A program made the position numbers and the translations under genes. A DNA stretch of 64,000 nucleotides from Carettochelys insculpta (taxonomy: Eukaryota; Chordata; Testudines; Carettochelyidae), in the NCBI RefSeq assembly GCF_033958435.1, contig NC_134142.1:104234501-104298500 (forward strand), read 5' to 3'. Positions 48,346 through 58,003 of the stretch are shown piece by piece. The notes beneath the pieces are model-generated. The model made no database searches. It had not been told where the DNA came from and saw only the letters and a program-made list of their open reading frames with translations. The first letter of the stretch is position 1. Every line of letters begins with the position of its first letter.

Positions 48346-51062
48346 ATAGTGAGAAGTAAACTTGGAAAACTTAAACATTTAGTTCAGGAAACTATTGGAA
48401 AGTCTAGATGTTTGTCAGAATTTTATCCAAATTTCCTAAATGAGTCATTGTTGTCTTTGATTGTTAACAGTCAGAAGACTCAGTGACTGTTGAATATTGT
48501 TGTATATCCTGAGCCCTATTCTAATAATTGTTAATTGACATATAAGCACAAGTGACATTAATTTTCTAATTAAATAAGGAGCTTGTTCTTGGCTCATTGT
48601 GGCTATAGTGATTTCTTTTTCCATATTGTAATGCAACTTTATCTCTGGCTATTCACCAACTGAAGAGATGATTTGAAGAATCTCACTAAGCCAGTGTGAT
48701 GACAAGAACCTACAGAAATAAAAGGTAGTGTAAATTATTACAGAGAAACATATTGTTCTTTTCTCTCCATTTTTTGAAGTTTAAGGCCTACAAGTTCAAC
48801 AGCAAGCTCTTCACCACATGAGTAGTCTCTCTGAGTGTGACTACTTCCAAGGGACTACTTATAACACCTTGGCTAGCGTTTCTGGTCTGTGCCTGATCTA
48901 CAGAAGATACGGATCTGTTACAACTACCAGCTTGAGAACATGGCAGCTCTGGCAGAATCTAATTCAATTCCTGGTATCAACCAAGATGACAGCCATCACA
49001 TAAGTGGGGGCTCACATGGTATTCAGATTGCTATAGACCTCAGATGCTTAAGGCGAATTTTCTCTGGCCGGAGGACATATGTAAGCTACTGTTGAATGTG
49101 TGTCACGTGTATGCCTATGGCCATTCTACAAAGGATGCAAGTCTGTTGCAGCATCTGGATGTGTAGCTATAGTTGTAAAAGATTCACACTTTTTAGTTTG
49201 GAAGGTCATGGTTCATTCCCTTGTGTGCTGGCTGTTACATACTCATGAGCTTTGAGTTACACCAATACTTTGTTGGTTTGGGGCCCACATGAGCATAAAT
49301 TACACTTTAGCCTTAAACTCTTTTCTGATGCATGAAAGAAAGTTATGAAGTTTTGCAAAGTTAAGAAGGATATTCATTTGCAAAGATGATCTTTCACCAA
49401 CAGCGAAAGTTCACAAAACTTCATCCAAGAAAGATGATTATTTTAGCTCCTTGACAGAGCAGGCAGAAAGTTTTGCCCATTTTACTTTGTCTGGGAGTTT
49501 TCTCACAATTTTCCTGCACTCTATTTTTTTTTTTTAATTTAAGAAGGCATGCCAGGATTTATGACTGAATAAGCCAAATATAGAATAGACCGCTTACATA
49601 ATATTGAACGTATGTTATAATGTCAGATGTGAGTTAATTTTAGAAAGAGTAATGGAGAGAACTAGACAAAGCAGATTATGGCTCAGTGCTGGATGTGATT
49701 AAGCAAACAGGAAGGATTCTATCCCACTCCACCCATGTATTCAGTATAAATTTCCTAACAGACCTATAGCAAAGGAATATAAAACTGGCTGCCAAATTAA
49801 TATAGACAAATGTTGGGTGGTCCTATTTTGCACAACTCATTCAGAGCTTTCATACAGTAGGATTGGTTCTTGTCCAAATGAAAGCTTGAAAAATAAATTC
49901 TTTGCCCCTTTATGGAATCTAAAGGATACAATTCAATTCAAAAATACCATAGCCCATAGTGGAACATAAAACTGAGATTAAAACTGGCAGAAATTTGGAA
50001 ATTCTCAATTATTGTAGATGTTCTAATGACAAGCACTTAACTCTTGCTATTTCTCAGCCACATAGGCAGAAACTATTCCTCAAAACTTCATTTTAAGAAT
50101 GTGTTAACTTTGTGAGTGTAACAAAATGCTTAAGCATCAAATTTTGACTCATCCTCACTCCACTTCCTCCATACTGGTGAGAAGTAACTGACAAAAGCAA
50201 TCCCACTGACGTCAAGGAGACTGCTGACGTTAATAACAGATCACCATTATGCATGAGGAGTCACAACCAGGCACTGTAATGCTATGGAACAGATTCTGAC
50301 TGTTCTTATTCACATTGTGCCTGGTCCAAAGGCTACTGCAGCTCACCTTGCCACCCCCACACAACAGAATTTTACAAGTCACAATGTTGATTGCTCTGTC
50401 AGTGCATGTTGTCCATATAATGCAACTTGGATATGTTTGAATAAGTAAATATGAATTATATTTAGGAGTATTGTTGGAAAGAAAAATATTGTGAATCCAT
50501 CTAACAAGAACATAATTAAATATTGCCTGAGAAACTGAAAACAGAAAACATGTTTAGTGACTCTCTGGGCAGGCTGAAGAAAAGACTAAAACCATGCCCA
50601 GATGGATCACTCACTTTCCAAATTTCACGCAGTTCCATTTCCAACCGATATTGCAGAGTCAGAGCCTTTGTTAAGATGACAATTGTTATCTAGTTCTGCA
50701 TTAATCCCAAGGCCTCTAGCCACAGTATTCAAAGTGACTTGTCCACAGAGCATTGAAGGTGGCGTTGTAGCTCAGATGTGAGCCCATCACTAAAATAAAT
50801 TAATTGTGATGTTTGATTAGTAGTTAGTAAATGCAAGGAGTCTGAAGAAAAAAAGCAGGTAACATGGTAGATCTTAATAAAATCTGCCCTTCCTCCAAAG
50901 CCAATGAGTAGGTCCATCATTTTATTTAAATATGGTAAAGATTATTGAAAATTTCCTCCCATTTCACAATTGACCAGATTCTGTATAGAACCTCAACAAG
51001 GCAAAGACATTTCCCACTTCTTATTGCTTTCATGTCCCTCCCACCCTGCCCCATGCTTCCAT
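48346..51062. other. Non-coding DNA, no gene seen
   Basis: No recognised gene. A weak exon-like open segment at 48904-49018 is discussed under rejected items. A relic of the dispersed ancient repeat is at 50200-50222. Confidence 0.45.
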
Positions 51063-51140
51063 GGCTGTGTCTACACTACAAACTTACTTTTTGTGTGTGG
51101 ACGCTCTGCCTTGAAGTTATTTTGTAGTGTAGACATGGCC
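51063..51140. mobile_element. 78-bp mini-MITE
   Basis: A complete element only 78 bp long. The ends are GGCTGTGTCTACACTACAAA and TTTGTAGTGTAGACATGGCC, almost perfectly inverted over 20 bases, with CAT duplicated on both flanks (51060-51062 and 51141-51143). Confidence 0.88.
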
Positions 51141-51769
51141 CATGGGTGCCTGAAAGGCAGCAGAGAAGGACTCTACCTTCCTTTTCATATTGGCTAACAG
51201 ACCTGCCCAACACAGAACAGGGACTATGCTGTTCTTCTTTCAATGGTGCTACACTGTGGGGTACCTTGGAATTCCTAGAAGTATTCCTGGATGAGTCAGA
51301 AAATTCCCCCTAGAAAATTTATCTTCTATAAAGCTTCTTCTCTAATATGCTTGAGAGTATATTAGCCATATTCAGGCTTCTTCCCCACAGTATGCGTTCT
51401 CCAGTCCAGCCTAGCTATATTTCATTTCAACCTTATACTACTGTCAAGGCTTAACAGTCCTCTTTTGCTATTGAGAACCACTTGTACTGGAGGGCAATGG
51501 ATACATAAAAGTTTAAGACTTATAAAGTGGTAGATCTCAATGTAAAGGAACTTTTTTCACATTTAGCCTTAATTTTCCCTTTCCTCATATCATCCCACTG
51601 GTACTAGTTATCACCACCTTATCTCCTACCGCCCTGGTAGTATTTGGTGTTCATGCCTGTCAAATATGTGTAGACTGTTAACCTGTCCCATATGACTTTT
51701 CCTTGGTTATCATTTAGGAGCAGGTTTGGTCATGCCACATTGAGCATTACCTTATCCTGAGTAATCCTT
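51141..51769. other. Non-coding spacer
   Basis: No feature seen. Confidence 0.5.
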
Positions 51770-51925
51770 CTTCAAGGAAGGAGACTATTCACAGAATAGG
51801 GCAGAGAGAGATTAAGTGGCTTGCATAAGGTTATGTAGAAAGTCTGTGGAAGACCCAGGAAATAAACTTAGGTCTTTGTGTCCCATTTCAGTGGCTTAAC
51901 CACAGAACTACCTTCTTTTCTGCCT
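51770..51925 (-). repeat. MIR-like SINE relic
   Basis: The + strand reads CAGAGAGAGATTAAGTGGCT, TGCATAAGGTTATGTAGAAA and GTCTGTGGAAGACCCAGGAA, then AGTGGCTTAACCACAGAAC. That order equals the reverse complement of a MIR SINE from core to tRNA-like head. Confidence 0.6.
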
Positions 51926-52306
51926 CACCATTATTTCTTGAACTGAAATGGTTATCTTTTGCTTATTTTCACATTGATATAGTATTACAGAACATTATCC
52001 TATTCCATATTGGGTGCGTCTACACTAGCTGTCTACTTCAAAGTAGCCAGCCCAACGTCGAAATAGTACCCGCCGCGTCTACACGTGCCGGGTGCTATTT
52101 CGACGTTGAAATCGACGTTAGGCAGCAAGACGTCGAAGTCGCTGTTCCCATCCGAGGATGGGAATAGCACCCTACTTTGACATTGAACGTCGAAGTAGGG
52201 TATGTGTAGATGATCCACATCCCGCTACTTCGAAATTGCGGGGTCCTCCATGGCAACCATCACCTGAGGTGTTGAGAGACACTCTCTCCAGCCCCTGTGG
52301 GGCTCT

Positions 52307-53075
52307 ATGGTTGCTGCATGCAGCAGCCTTAAAGGCATCACCGACCCGGATTTCCTGTGGCAGGAAGCTGAGAGTGTGCAGGCAGCAGCACAGGCACGTG
52401 CTAGCCCTGCATGCTTCTCACAAGCCCCGATCCCCGCTGCCTTTACCCATGGCCTCCAGCCAGCCCCCAAGCACCCCCAGGGCTCCCCTCCTGAGGGGAC
52501 CCAAGCACCCCCAGCAGCCAGGTGGGGGGCCAAAAGGACATGGGGCCCCTCCTGGTCGGAGGCCGAGCTCCAAGACCTGAGGGGGCTCTGGGGCGAGGAG
52601 GAGATGCTCCACATGATGGGGAGCAAGTGGTGGAACACAGAAGCGTTCACCCGACTGGCCAAGGGCCTGGCTGCCCGGGGTCACCCTGCCTGCACTCCGG
52701 ATCATGTCCGGAGTAAAGTGAAGGAGCTGCAGCAGGGGTACGCCCGGGCCCAGGACTCGGCCAGCCGGTCTCGTGTTGCCCCTGCCACTTGCCCCTATTA
52801 CAGGGAGCTCAGGGCCATCCTGGGCCCCCGGGACACCTCCTCACCCCCGGCCACCCTTGACACCACAGCCGACAAGCCCCAGCAGGCCTCGGAGCCGGAG
52901 TCCGGCCCGGAGGCCAGCCCCGCACGCCGGAGCCCACCCAAGGAGCCCCGCCTCGGAACAGCAGAGGAGGGGTCCAGCAGTGAGGAGGGGGGGCTCCTCA
53001 TTGACCTCCCTTCCCAGAGCACCAGCCAGGCATCCGCCCACCGGGCTTACCCTGACCGCCGCAATGGACGGTCAG
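52307..53075 (+). CDS. Harbinger Myb/SANT-like protein, exon 1
   Basis: Encodes about 256 residues ending in phase 1 at GGTCAG|GTACGT, a strong donor. A Myb/SANT-like DNA-binding domain lies at about residues 72-180, with motifs WSEAELQDLRGLWGEEEMLH, WWNTEAFTRLAKGLAARG, DHVRSKVKELQQGYARAQ and CPYYRELRAILGPRD. A Pro/Ser/Glu-rich linker follows. In Harbinger elements such a protein binds the transposon ends and assists nuclear entry of the transposase. The ATG at 52307 is the first of the open frame but the true start could be downstream. The decayed paralogue at 10105 shares the same domain order. The reading frame is uninterrupted through the exon. Confidence 0.85.
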
Positions 53076-53549
53076 GTACGTACCCCACAGAGCACACACC
53101 CATGGGCCACAGGGCGGGGGCACCAGCCACGACCGGGAGCCTCACACACCCCCAGCAGATCCCAACCTGCGAATGCCCAGCCACAGTACAGTCCCAGGAC
53201 GGCGGCACAACCATCAGTGCCCGTCAGCACCCGTACCCATGGAGAGAACTCAGTCTTGACCCGGGGGCGGGGGGACAATGCCATGGCGACAGCCAACAGG
53301 GACATCAAACCCACCGATGCAGGCAGAGACCCAGCACTGTTAGCCGGTGGCCAGGTAATGTGCGGTGAGGTACTCCCCTGGGTCCTAAGCAACCCAGTTT
53401 TTTACTGTTAGAGCAGGCAGCTCCTAGCACACTCACCCACGGCCAGGCTGTAGTAACCAAACGGTTAAAGTTCTTTTGTTGTGCCGGCTGTGTTGCAGTG
53501 ACAAAAGGGTTAACAAAATAGTTAGGCTTGGATCTTAACTAGTTACAAG

Positions 53550-53555
53550 TTTATT
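53550..53555 (-). terminator. LTR polyadenylation signal (3' LTR)
   Basis: AATAAA on the minus strand, about 390 bp after the TATA box, which implies an unusually long R region. The same signal lies at 58216-58221 in the 5' LTR. Confidence 0.6.
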
Positions 53556-53945
53556 AAGCTACAGTTATAAGCGTGCGGTTACAAAAGGCTATTGTTTACT
53601 TCTTATATGCTAGCAAAGTACAGGTGTTAACAAGTTACGTTACAATCCAATACAAAGATATCTGTGATCATCTAACACAATGATATCTTGGCACAATGAC
53701 ATCTAGTTACAGAGCTCTAATTCTTTAGCTGTGCACAAAAAAAAATTAGAGACCTAGCATGGGTGTATCTTACCCTCTCTGCGTCTCTCGATACCAGCGT
53801 AGCCAAGCCGGATCGGTCACTCAATTCCGCGGAAAGACGAATACGAGGTTGGGCGTCCCCAGTAGTGGACCTCGGGAGGCAATCACCTGACCCGACCAGC
53901 AGGAAGTTGGTGGAATGCACTCAATTAGAGTTCTGCTGGACCCAT

Positions 53946-53953
53946 CTTTTATA
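53946..53953 (-). promoter_or_regulatory. LTR TATA box (3' LTR)
   Basis: TATAAAAG on the minus strand in the U3 of the left-hand LTR; the same site in the other LTR is 58612-58619. Confidence 0.7.
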
Positions 53954-54397
53954 CCCCTTTTGGGTTATGTATTCTCTTTCTTATCTATGGTGCCAGATCA
54001 TACTGGTCTGTCTTTGTGACTCCAGTTTGTTACAAGGGCATTTCTACTTAGTTTGCACTTGTAAGACAAGAGATAAACAATTTAGGAGTACAGGACATTC
54101 TTTTGTGCGGGCGGGGCACGTCCCCTTCTGAGTGATTGTGTGTGTGCATCATATTGATCAATGCCAGCTGGGGTGATTTCTTGAGGGCTCCCCCCTCCTC
54201 ATGTTGACAGTCTGGCCTGTTAGCCTTCTAGCTGTACTTTATGCTTCTCAGGGTCACGATAAGCCAGCATATCTGGGCCTCAATGAGGGCATCAAAGACT
54301 GTGCTGTCAGCAGCTGTTTCCGTGCCCTGTGTGCTCCTCAGTGGGGGGGGGGCAACGAGCAAGCTGGCTTGTAAGGGGGAGACTCTGTCTGGCTACA

Positions 54398-54410
54398 TTC
54401 CACCCCCTGA
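54398..54410 (-). promoter_or_regulatory. Polypurine tract of the ERV
   Basis: The minus strand reads AGGGGGTGGAA immediately before the 3' LTR's TGTAGCC, in the correct place to prime plus-strand DNA synthesis. Confidence 0.75.
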
Positions 54411-54480
54411 TGCACCACACTACATCCCAGAACGCAAGGTGGCGGTGATGCCAGCACCTTTTGCCCACCTTGGGGGAAGT

Positions 54481-54705
54481 CTAAAAGTGCCCAATGATCC
54501 GATCAGTATGTGGGCTATCGCGGAACTGGCTAGGATCACTTGTCAGCTCCATGTATCGGATTTGCGTGGAGGAGATAGCCACATCAATTAGTCTCCTAAC
54601 AATGCACAGTGTTATGCAAAACACAACTACTATGATAAGAACAATCAAAATAGTGGCAGATACATCCTGTTTAATCTGTTCTGAGTGTTTACCTAAAAGC
54701 AGCAA
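54481..54705 (-). pseudogene. ERV env transmembrane-subunit C-terminus
   Basis: A 74-codon open frame begins with a short polar stretch and then one hydrophobic helix of about 20 residues (motif TILIVLIIVVVFCITLCIV), followed by a basic stop-transfer (RR) and a cytoplasmic tail. This is the expected tail of a retroviral envelope TM subunit. The rest of TM is not recognised; the frame differs from that of the SU piece at 55151, so env is not continuous. Confidence 0.6.
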
Positions 54706-54841
54706 GATTGGTTAATTACAGCACAAAATCCTCCTTGTTGGGCCAGGACTACATACTTTGAGACCCACCCATCGCTTGCTGACACTCAAACAGAGAACAA
54801 TTAGACAGGAAGGCAGATGGGAATTATGGTATAATCCAGAA

Positions 54842-55117
54842 AGTTCAAACCAGTTACCTCTACCCACACCAGCGTGGGTGGGAGGACGGGACAGAAGGGC
54901 CCAGCTTAACCTTGGAGCTTCCTCGCACGCGATGGCTTCCACTCCGAGGAATTACAAGCAAGACACTCAGTTCCACGAAAGTTTAAACCGGTTACCTCTA
55001 CCCACACCAGCTTGGCTAGGAGGACGGGACAGAAGGGCCCAGCTTAACCTTGGAGCTTCCTCGCACGCGATGGCTTCCACTCCAAGGAATTACAAGCAAG
55101 ACAATCAGTTCCACCCT
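54842..55117 (-). repeat. 138-bp tandem duplication in the ERV env region
   Basis: Two units begin at 54842 and 54980. Both contain GGTTACCTCTACCCACACCAG-like and GGACGGGACAGAAGGGCCCA sequence, and they differ at only a handful of sites. 138 is a multiple of three, so a frame crossing it is kept on either strand. Confidence 0.9.
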
Positions 55118-55150
55118 CCCAGCACCCGGAACGACAAGGTTGTCAGGGAC

Positions 55151-55531
55151 TCAAATCCCAGCAAGCCTCATCCCGTTATGGGGTACAATAACAAAACCAG
55201 AACCAGAACTTCCAGATTCCTTATCCAAGTGGGAGTTCACCCTATCACAGCATGAACCCCAGGGGCTGTGGCGAAGGTAGGAGTGGATGTCGCTGTCATC
55301 AAAACAGACTGGTCCCCACCAGAAGATCTTGCTCTTGTCCCACCAATCATTCAGGTTCAGAGGGACAAACTTAATTCCCAATGTGGTAGAGGAGTTCAGC
55401 AGGGTACACATCCAGCAATCCGTGGCACCAGCGGTGGAGACGATGGACTGGATGGCATTCCTGAGGGGATGCTTAGGCGTGGCAAAGGTCAGCGAGGTTG
55501 TCAGGAAGATGACGAGGAGTTGAGGTGCCAT
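55151..55531 (-). pseudogene. ERV env surface-subunit N-terminus
   Basis: A 126-codon minus-strand frame starts with a hydrophobic signal-like segment (MAPQLLVIFLTTSLTFA) and contains CWMC, which resembles the CXXC motif of gamma-type envelope surface subunits, then several further cysteines (GPVCFDD, WGSCCDR). It ends long before a full SU would, close to the duplicated region. Role by family: receptor-binding subunit; this copy is truncated and cannot form a full envelope. Confidence 0.55.
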
Positions 55532-56070
55532 GCTGTCAGCTGGGTTGAAGGTAGCTACAACACAACTAGGCCTATAGCAATTACTAAGAGTCTATTAGTA
55601 TTAATATGGCATCTAGCAGCATGCATATATTATATACATTAAAGTTCTTTGGTGTGTACTGATGTTACAGGTGGCCATTGCCTTGCTTCCTCCCAGGGAG
55701 GTGTATATTCCAGGTGGTTCCTTCTTTTCTGGAGAGAAAACACAAGGTCAGCCGGTCTTGGATGTGATCCAAGCCTTGGTAATGGTTATTCGTTCCCTTT
55801 TAGAGTCTAAAGCAGTCTACACCCCCACCTTTGTATGAGTGCAGTACATGAGTCTGTGTTCCCAGACTAGGGTGTTTAATTACAACAGTATCTCCAGGAT
55901 TAGATTTGGAGTCCTTGAGTGGCGCAGCCGAAGTTTGAGGAATTTTTCCCTGTAGGGAAGAATCCTCTGCTGATTGGACTGCCCATAGGGGTTTGCTCAT
56001 TGTTTAGTTGCTGCACCACCTTATCCATCCTGTTTTCCCAAGTGTCAGCCGTGGGCTTCAAGTGGCTTTT
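55532..56070 (-). other. ERV pol/env junction region
   Basis: Minus-strand sequence between the integrase core and the env start. No continuous frame is recognised beyond the end of integrase; decayed pol tail and a splice-acceptor region for env are plausible. Confidence 0.4.
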
Positions 56071-56725
56071 TAACAGCCCATTCCAGCGCTCGACTATGCC
56101 GTTGGACGGGGGTCAGTATGGGCGGTGGTAAGTCCACTCAATTCCATGCTTAGTAGCCCACTCTTGTACTACTTTGTTTTTAAAGCGTGAGCTGTTGTCA
56201 GACTGGATTTCATGGGGTGCTGGGACAATTGCTGTTAAGCAGTTTAGTCCCATAATTGTGAACAGTCCTGTTGCCAATGGGGCAGGGTATGCAAAACCAA
56301 TTCCTGAAACAACTTTCATTCCAGTCAAGAGGTACTTACACCTTTGCCTGGTAGTAGGAAGTGGGCCAATGTAATCAACCTGCCAGGTTGCCCATAGTGT
56401 TTTCCCATCTCTTGGTCTGGCAAATCGCTGTCCTTCAGCTGTGTGTTTTCAGGTTTTAGCACAGATAGTACAGGCTTGCAACAGGTCTCTGGCCTGTCGG
56501 TGGGTGATAGGCCACCCCCTGATATGTGCTTGCCGTACCAGCTCATCACTCCCTGTGTGCCCCAGAGTCTCATGCAGCCATAGATACAAATGTTCCCAAT
56601 CTACTTGGGTGGCAGAGATCTGGGCTGCTGCATCTGCCAGGTTATTTAGCTGTGCAGCCGGGGTGTTATTCTTTTGCTGGGCTGACGCATGTCCTATACT
56701 TAGGGGTTGCTCGGTGGCATGGTGG
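56071..56725 (-). pseudogene. ERV RNase H tail and integrase, interrupted
   Basis: In one minus-strand frame the order is an RNase H-like end (AQLNNLADAAAQISA), the integrase zinc-binding H2C2 motif (HETLGHTG with CTICAKT), then a catalytic-core segment with WQVDYIG (first Asp), QSDNSSRF (second Asp) and, after a further stop, GIVERWNG (Glu). Two in-frame TGA codons (about 56449-56451 and 56113-56115) break it. No reverse transcriptase precedes it. By family this would insert viral DNA; it is inactive here. Confidence 0.75.
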
Positions 56726-57033
56726 TACTCACTAGGCATTCCCACCTTCCATAGGGATTCCTTAATTAAGGTGGAGTTCTGTGCAGTATCAGCTATCCGG
56801 CATGGACATTCCTCTACCCATCCCGAGAACAAACAAACAATAACCAGCACATTTTTAAAAGATTTACATTTGGGTAGCTGAATGAAGCTCATTTGTAACT
56901 TCAGGAACAGTCCTAAAGGCAGAGATCTAGTTGCCAGAACTGTCTTTACAGGTTTGCCCACGTCATGGGCTTGGCAGACAGGGCAAGCCAGACAGTAGTT
57001 TGGGCCACTTAGGAGAATTTGGAAGCAAACCAA
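56726..57033 (-). pseudogene. Second, unrelated integrase-like segment
   Basis: The 5' part of the open frame 57033-56449 reads CLACPVCQAHDVGKPVKT then PLGLFLKLQMSF, KCKSFKNVLVIVCLFSGWVE and KESLWKVGMP. This is the order of an integrase core (Cys pair, DFI-like Asp site reading SFI here, FSGWVE). It lies upstream of the RNase H tail at 56725, so in transcript order integrase comes before RNase H plus another integrase. The wording differs from the downstream copy, suggesting a different retroviral source. The first catalytic Asp seems replaced (QMSF). Confidence 0.6.
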
Positions 57034-57705
57034 TTTGCTTGAACAGCAGTAATCATCCCCCTGCTTCGCTTACATGAGTCAGGCTGTTAATAAGATAAGC
57101 ACAAACATAAAATACAAAACCACATTCTTCATTTTAAAAGGAGATTCATGATGTTTAGGTTGTTCTTCAGTAACTACCAGCTTTTCCTGTGTTTCTGAAA
57201 GGCAAAAGAATACTTTTCTACCCCCTTTGGGGTGGCAGGTTACATATTGGAATATTCCATTTACAAATATGCTCAGTTCTTTCTAAACTCTGCAGGCTAC
57301 TCACTCTGAATTTTCTCCAGACCCTTAGAGTTAAGGACTTACTCACTTACTCTTAACCTCAAGTCACATGCTTATTTTCCAAAGTGACATGTTATTGGAT
57401 ATTACCATTTTAAGTATCACCAAAGGGATTTAGATCTTTTGTACCTATATTGAAAGGTGTCCATATCGGAAGGCGTCCCCTCCTTATGGATACACCAGCA
57501 GGACAAACAGACAGACAGACAGACAGACATTGAACAAAACTCCATGACATGACACAAACGTGTTAGCAAAACAATTAATGTGAACAAAACTCCATGACAC
57601 ATACACATACACCACAACATAAATGTTTACACAACTACACTTTGTAACACAAAGAGTTAAGAACTTGAACTAAAGCTTTCAGACTTGGGCAGTTTCTTCA
57701 AGGTC
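57034..57705 (-). other. ERV internal leader/deleted region
   Basis: Low-coding stretch of the provirus where gag, protease and reverse transcriptase would be expected. It contains a (CAGA)n microsatellite at 57508-57528. No recognisable retroviral protein on the minus strand. Confidence 0.4.
57508..57528. repeat. (CAGA)n microsatellite inside the ERV
   Basis: About five CAGA units inside the provirus. Confidence 0.85.
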
Positions 57706-57960
57706 TTATAACCTGGGCTTTTGTCCAAGGAGCTGTATCTCACAGCCAGATACAAAACTACTCCAATATTCCTTTGTCTCTTTTAGTTTACAAGCAGTTC
57801 TCTGCTTACAGAGCTGCAACCGTGATTCCTCTGATTGTCCCCAGGTCTTTTCCAACATTTCCTTGTCCCGCTTAGGGTCACCCCATCCTTCCCGGGTGAA
57901 TCCCTTCTCTATGTTGGGGAAATCCATGTTGTTTATCATGACTGGTTTCATTTTTGTCAC
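57706..57960 (-). pseudogene. Short ORF at the gag position of the ERV
   Basis: An 84-codon minus-strand frame starts about 22 bp past the primer-binding site, where gag would begin. It is hydrophilic and Lys/Glu-rich with no motif I recognise (FTREGWGDPKRDKEMLEKTW). It may be the N-terminus of gag or a short leader protein; zinc-knuckle motifs are not seen. Confidence 0.35.
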
Positions 57961-57981
57961 TGTGGTACAGCCTGTGTCACA

Positions 57982-57999
57982 ACCCTGCTCGCTGCGCCA
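57982..57999 (-). promoter_or_regulatory. ERV primer-binding site
   Basis: The minus strand reads TGGCGCAGCGAGCAGGGT, four bases downstream of the 5' LTR end. It begins TGG as required and is closest in my recollection to the 3' end of tRNA-Ser (TGGCGCTGTGAGCAGGAT type), with about three mismatches. The tRNA assignment is an inference. Confidence 0.65.
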
Positions 58000-58003
58000 A
58001 TTC

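Larger units (their letters stand above)
53338..54397 (-). repeat. ERV LTR, 3' copy
   Basis: 1060 bp, nearly identical to 58004-59064. On the minus strand it starts TGTAGCCAGACAGAG and ends CCGGCTAACA, the usual TG...CA. U3 runs from 54397 to about 53920; a TATA box is at 53946-53953 and AATAAA at 53550-53555. Confidence 0.95.

Noticed and set aside
48904..49018. Exon-like open segment (115 nt) after CTGATCTACAG
   Set aside because: The pyrimidine tract is weak, the donor (CATG|GTATTC) is poor and nothing is recognised in the peptide.
53763..54131. 122-codon + frame, repeated at 58429-58797
   Set aside because: It lies inside the LTRs, antisense to the provirus, and is duplicated only because the LTRs are.
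54758..55255. 165-codon + frame with an internal 46-residue repeat
   Set aside because: It is antisense to env and its repetition comes from the 138-bp tandem duplication.
57508..57528. Short tandem array that could be mistaken for spaced repeats such as CRISPR
   Set aside because: It is a simple (CAGA)n microsatellite without spacers, and the DNA is vertebrate.
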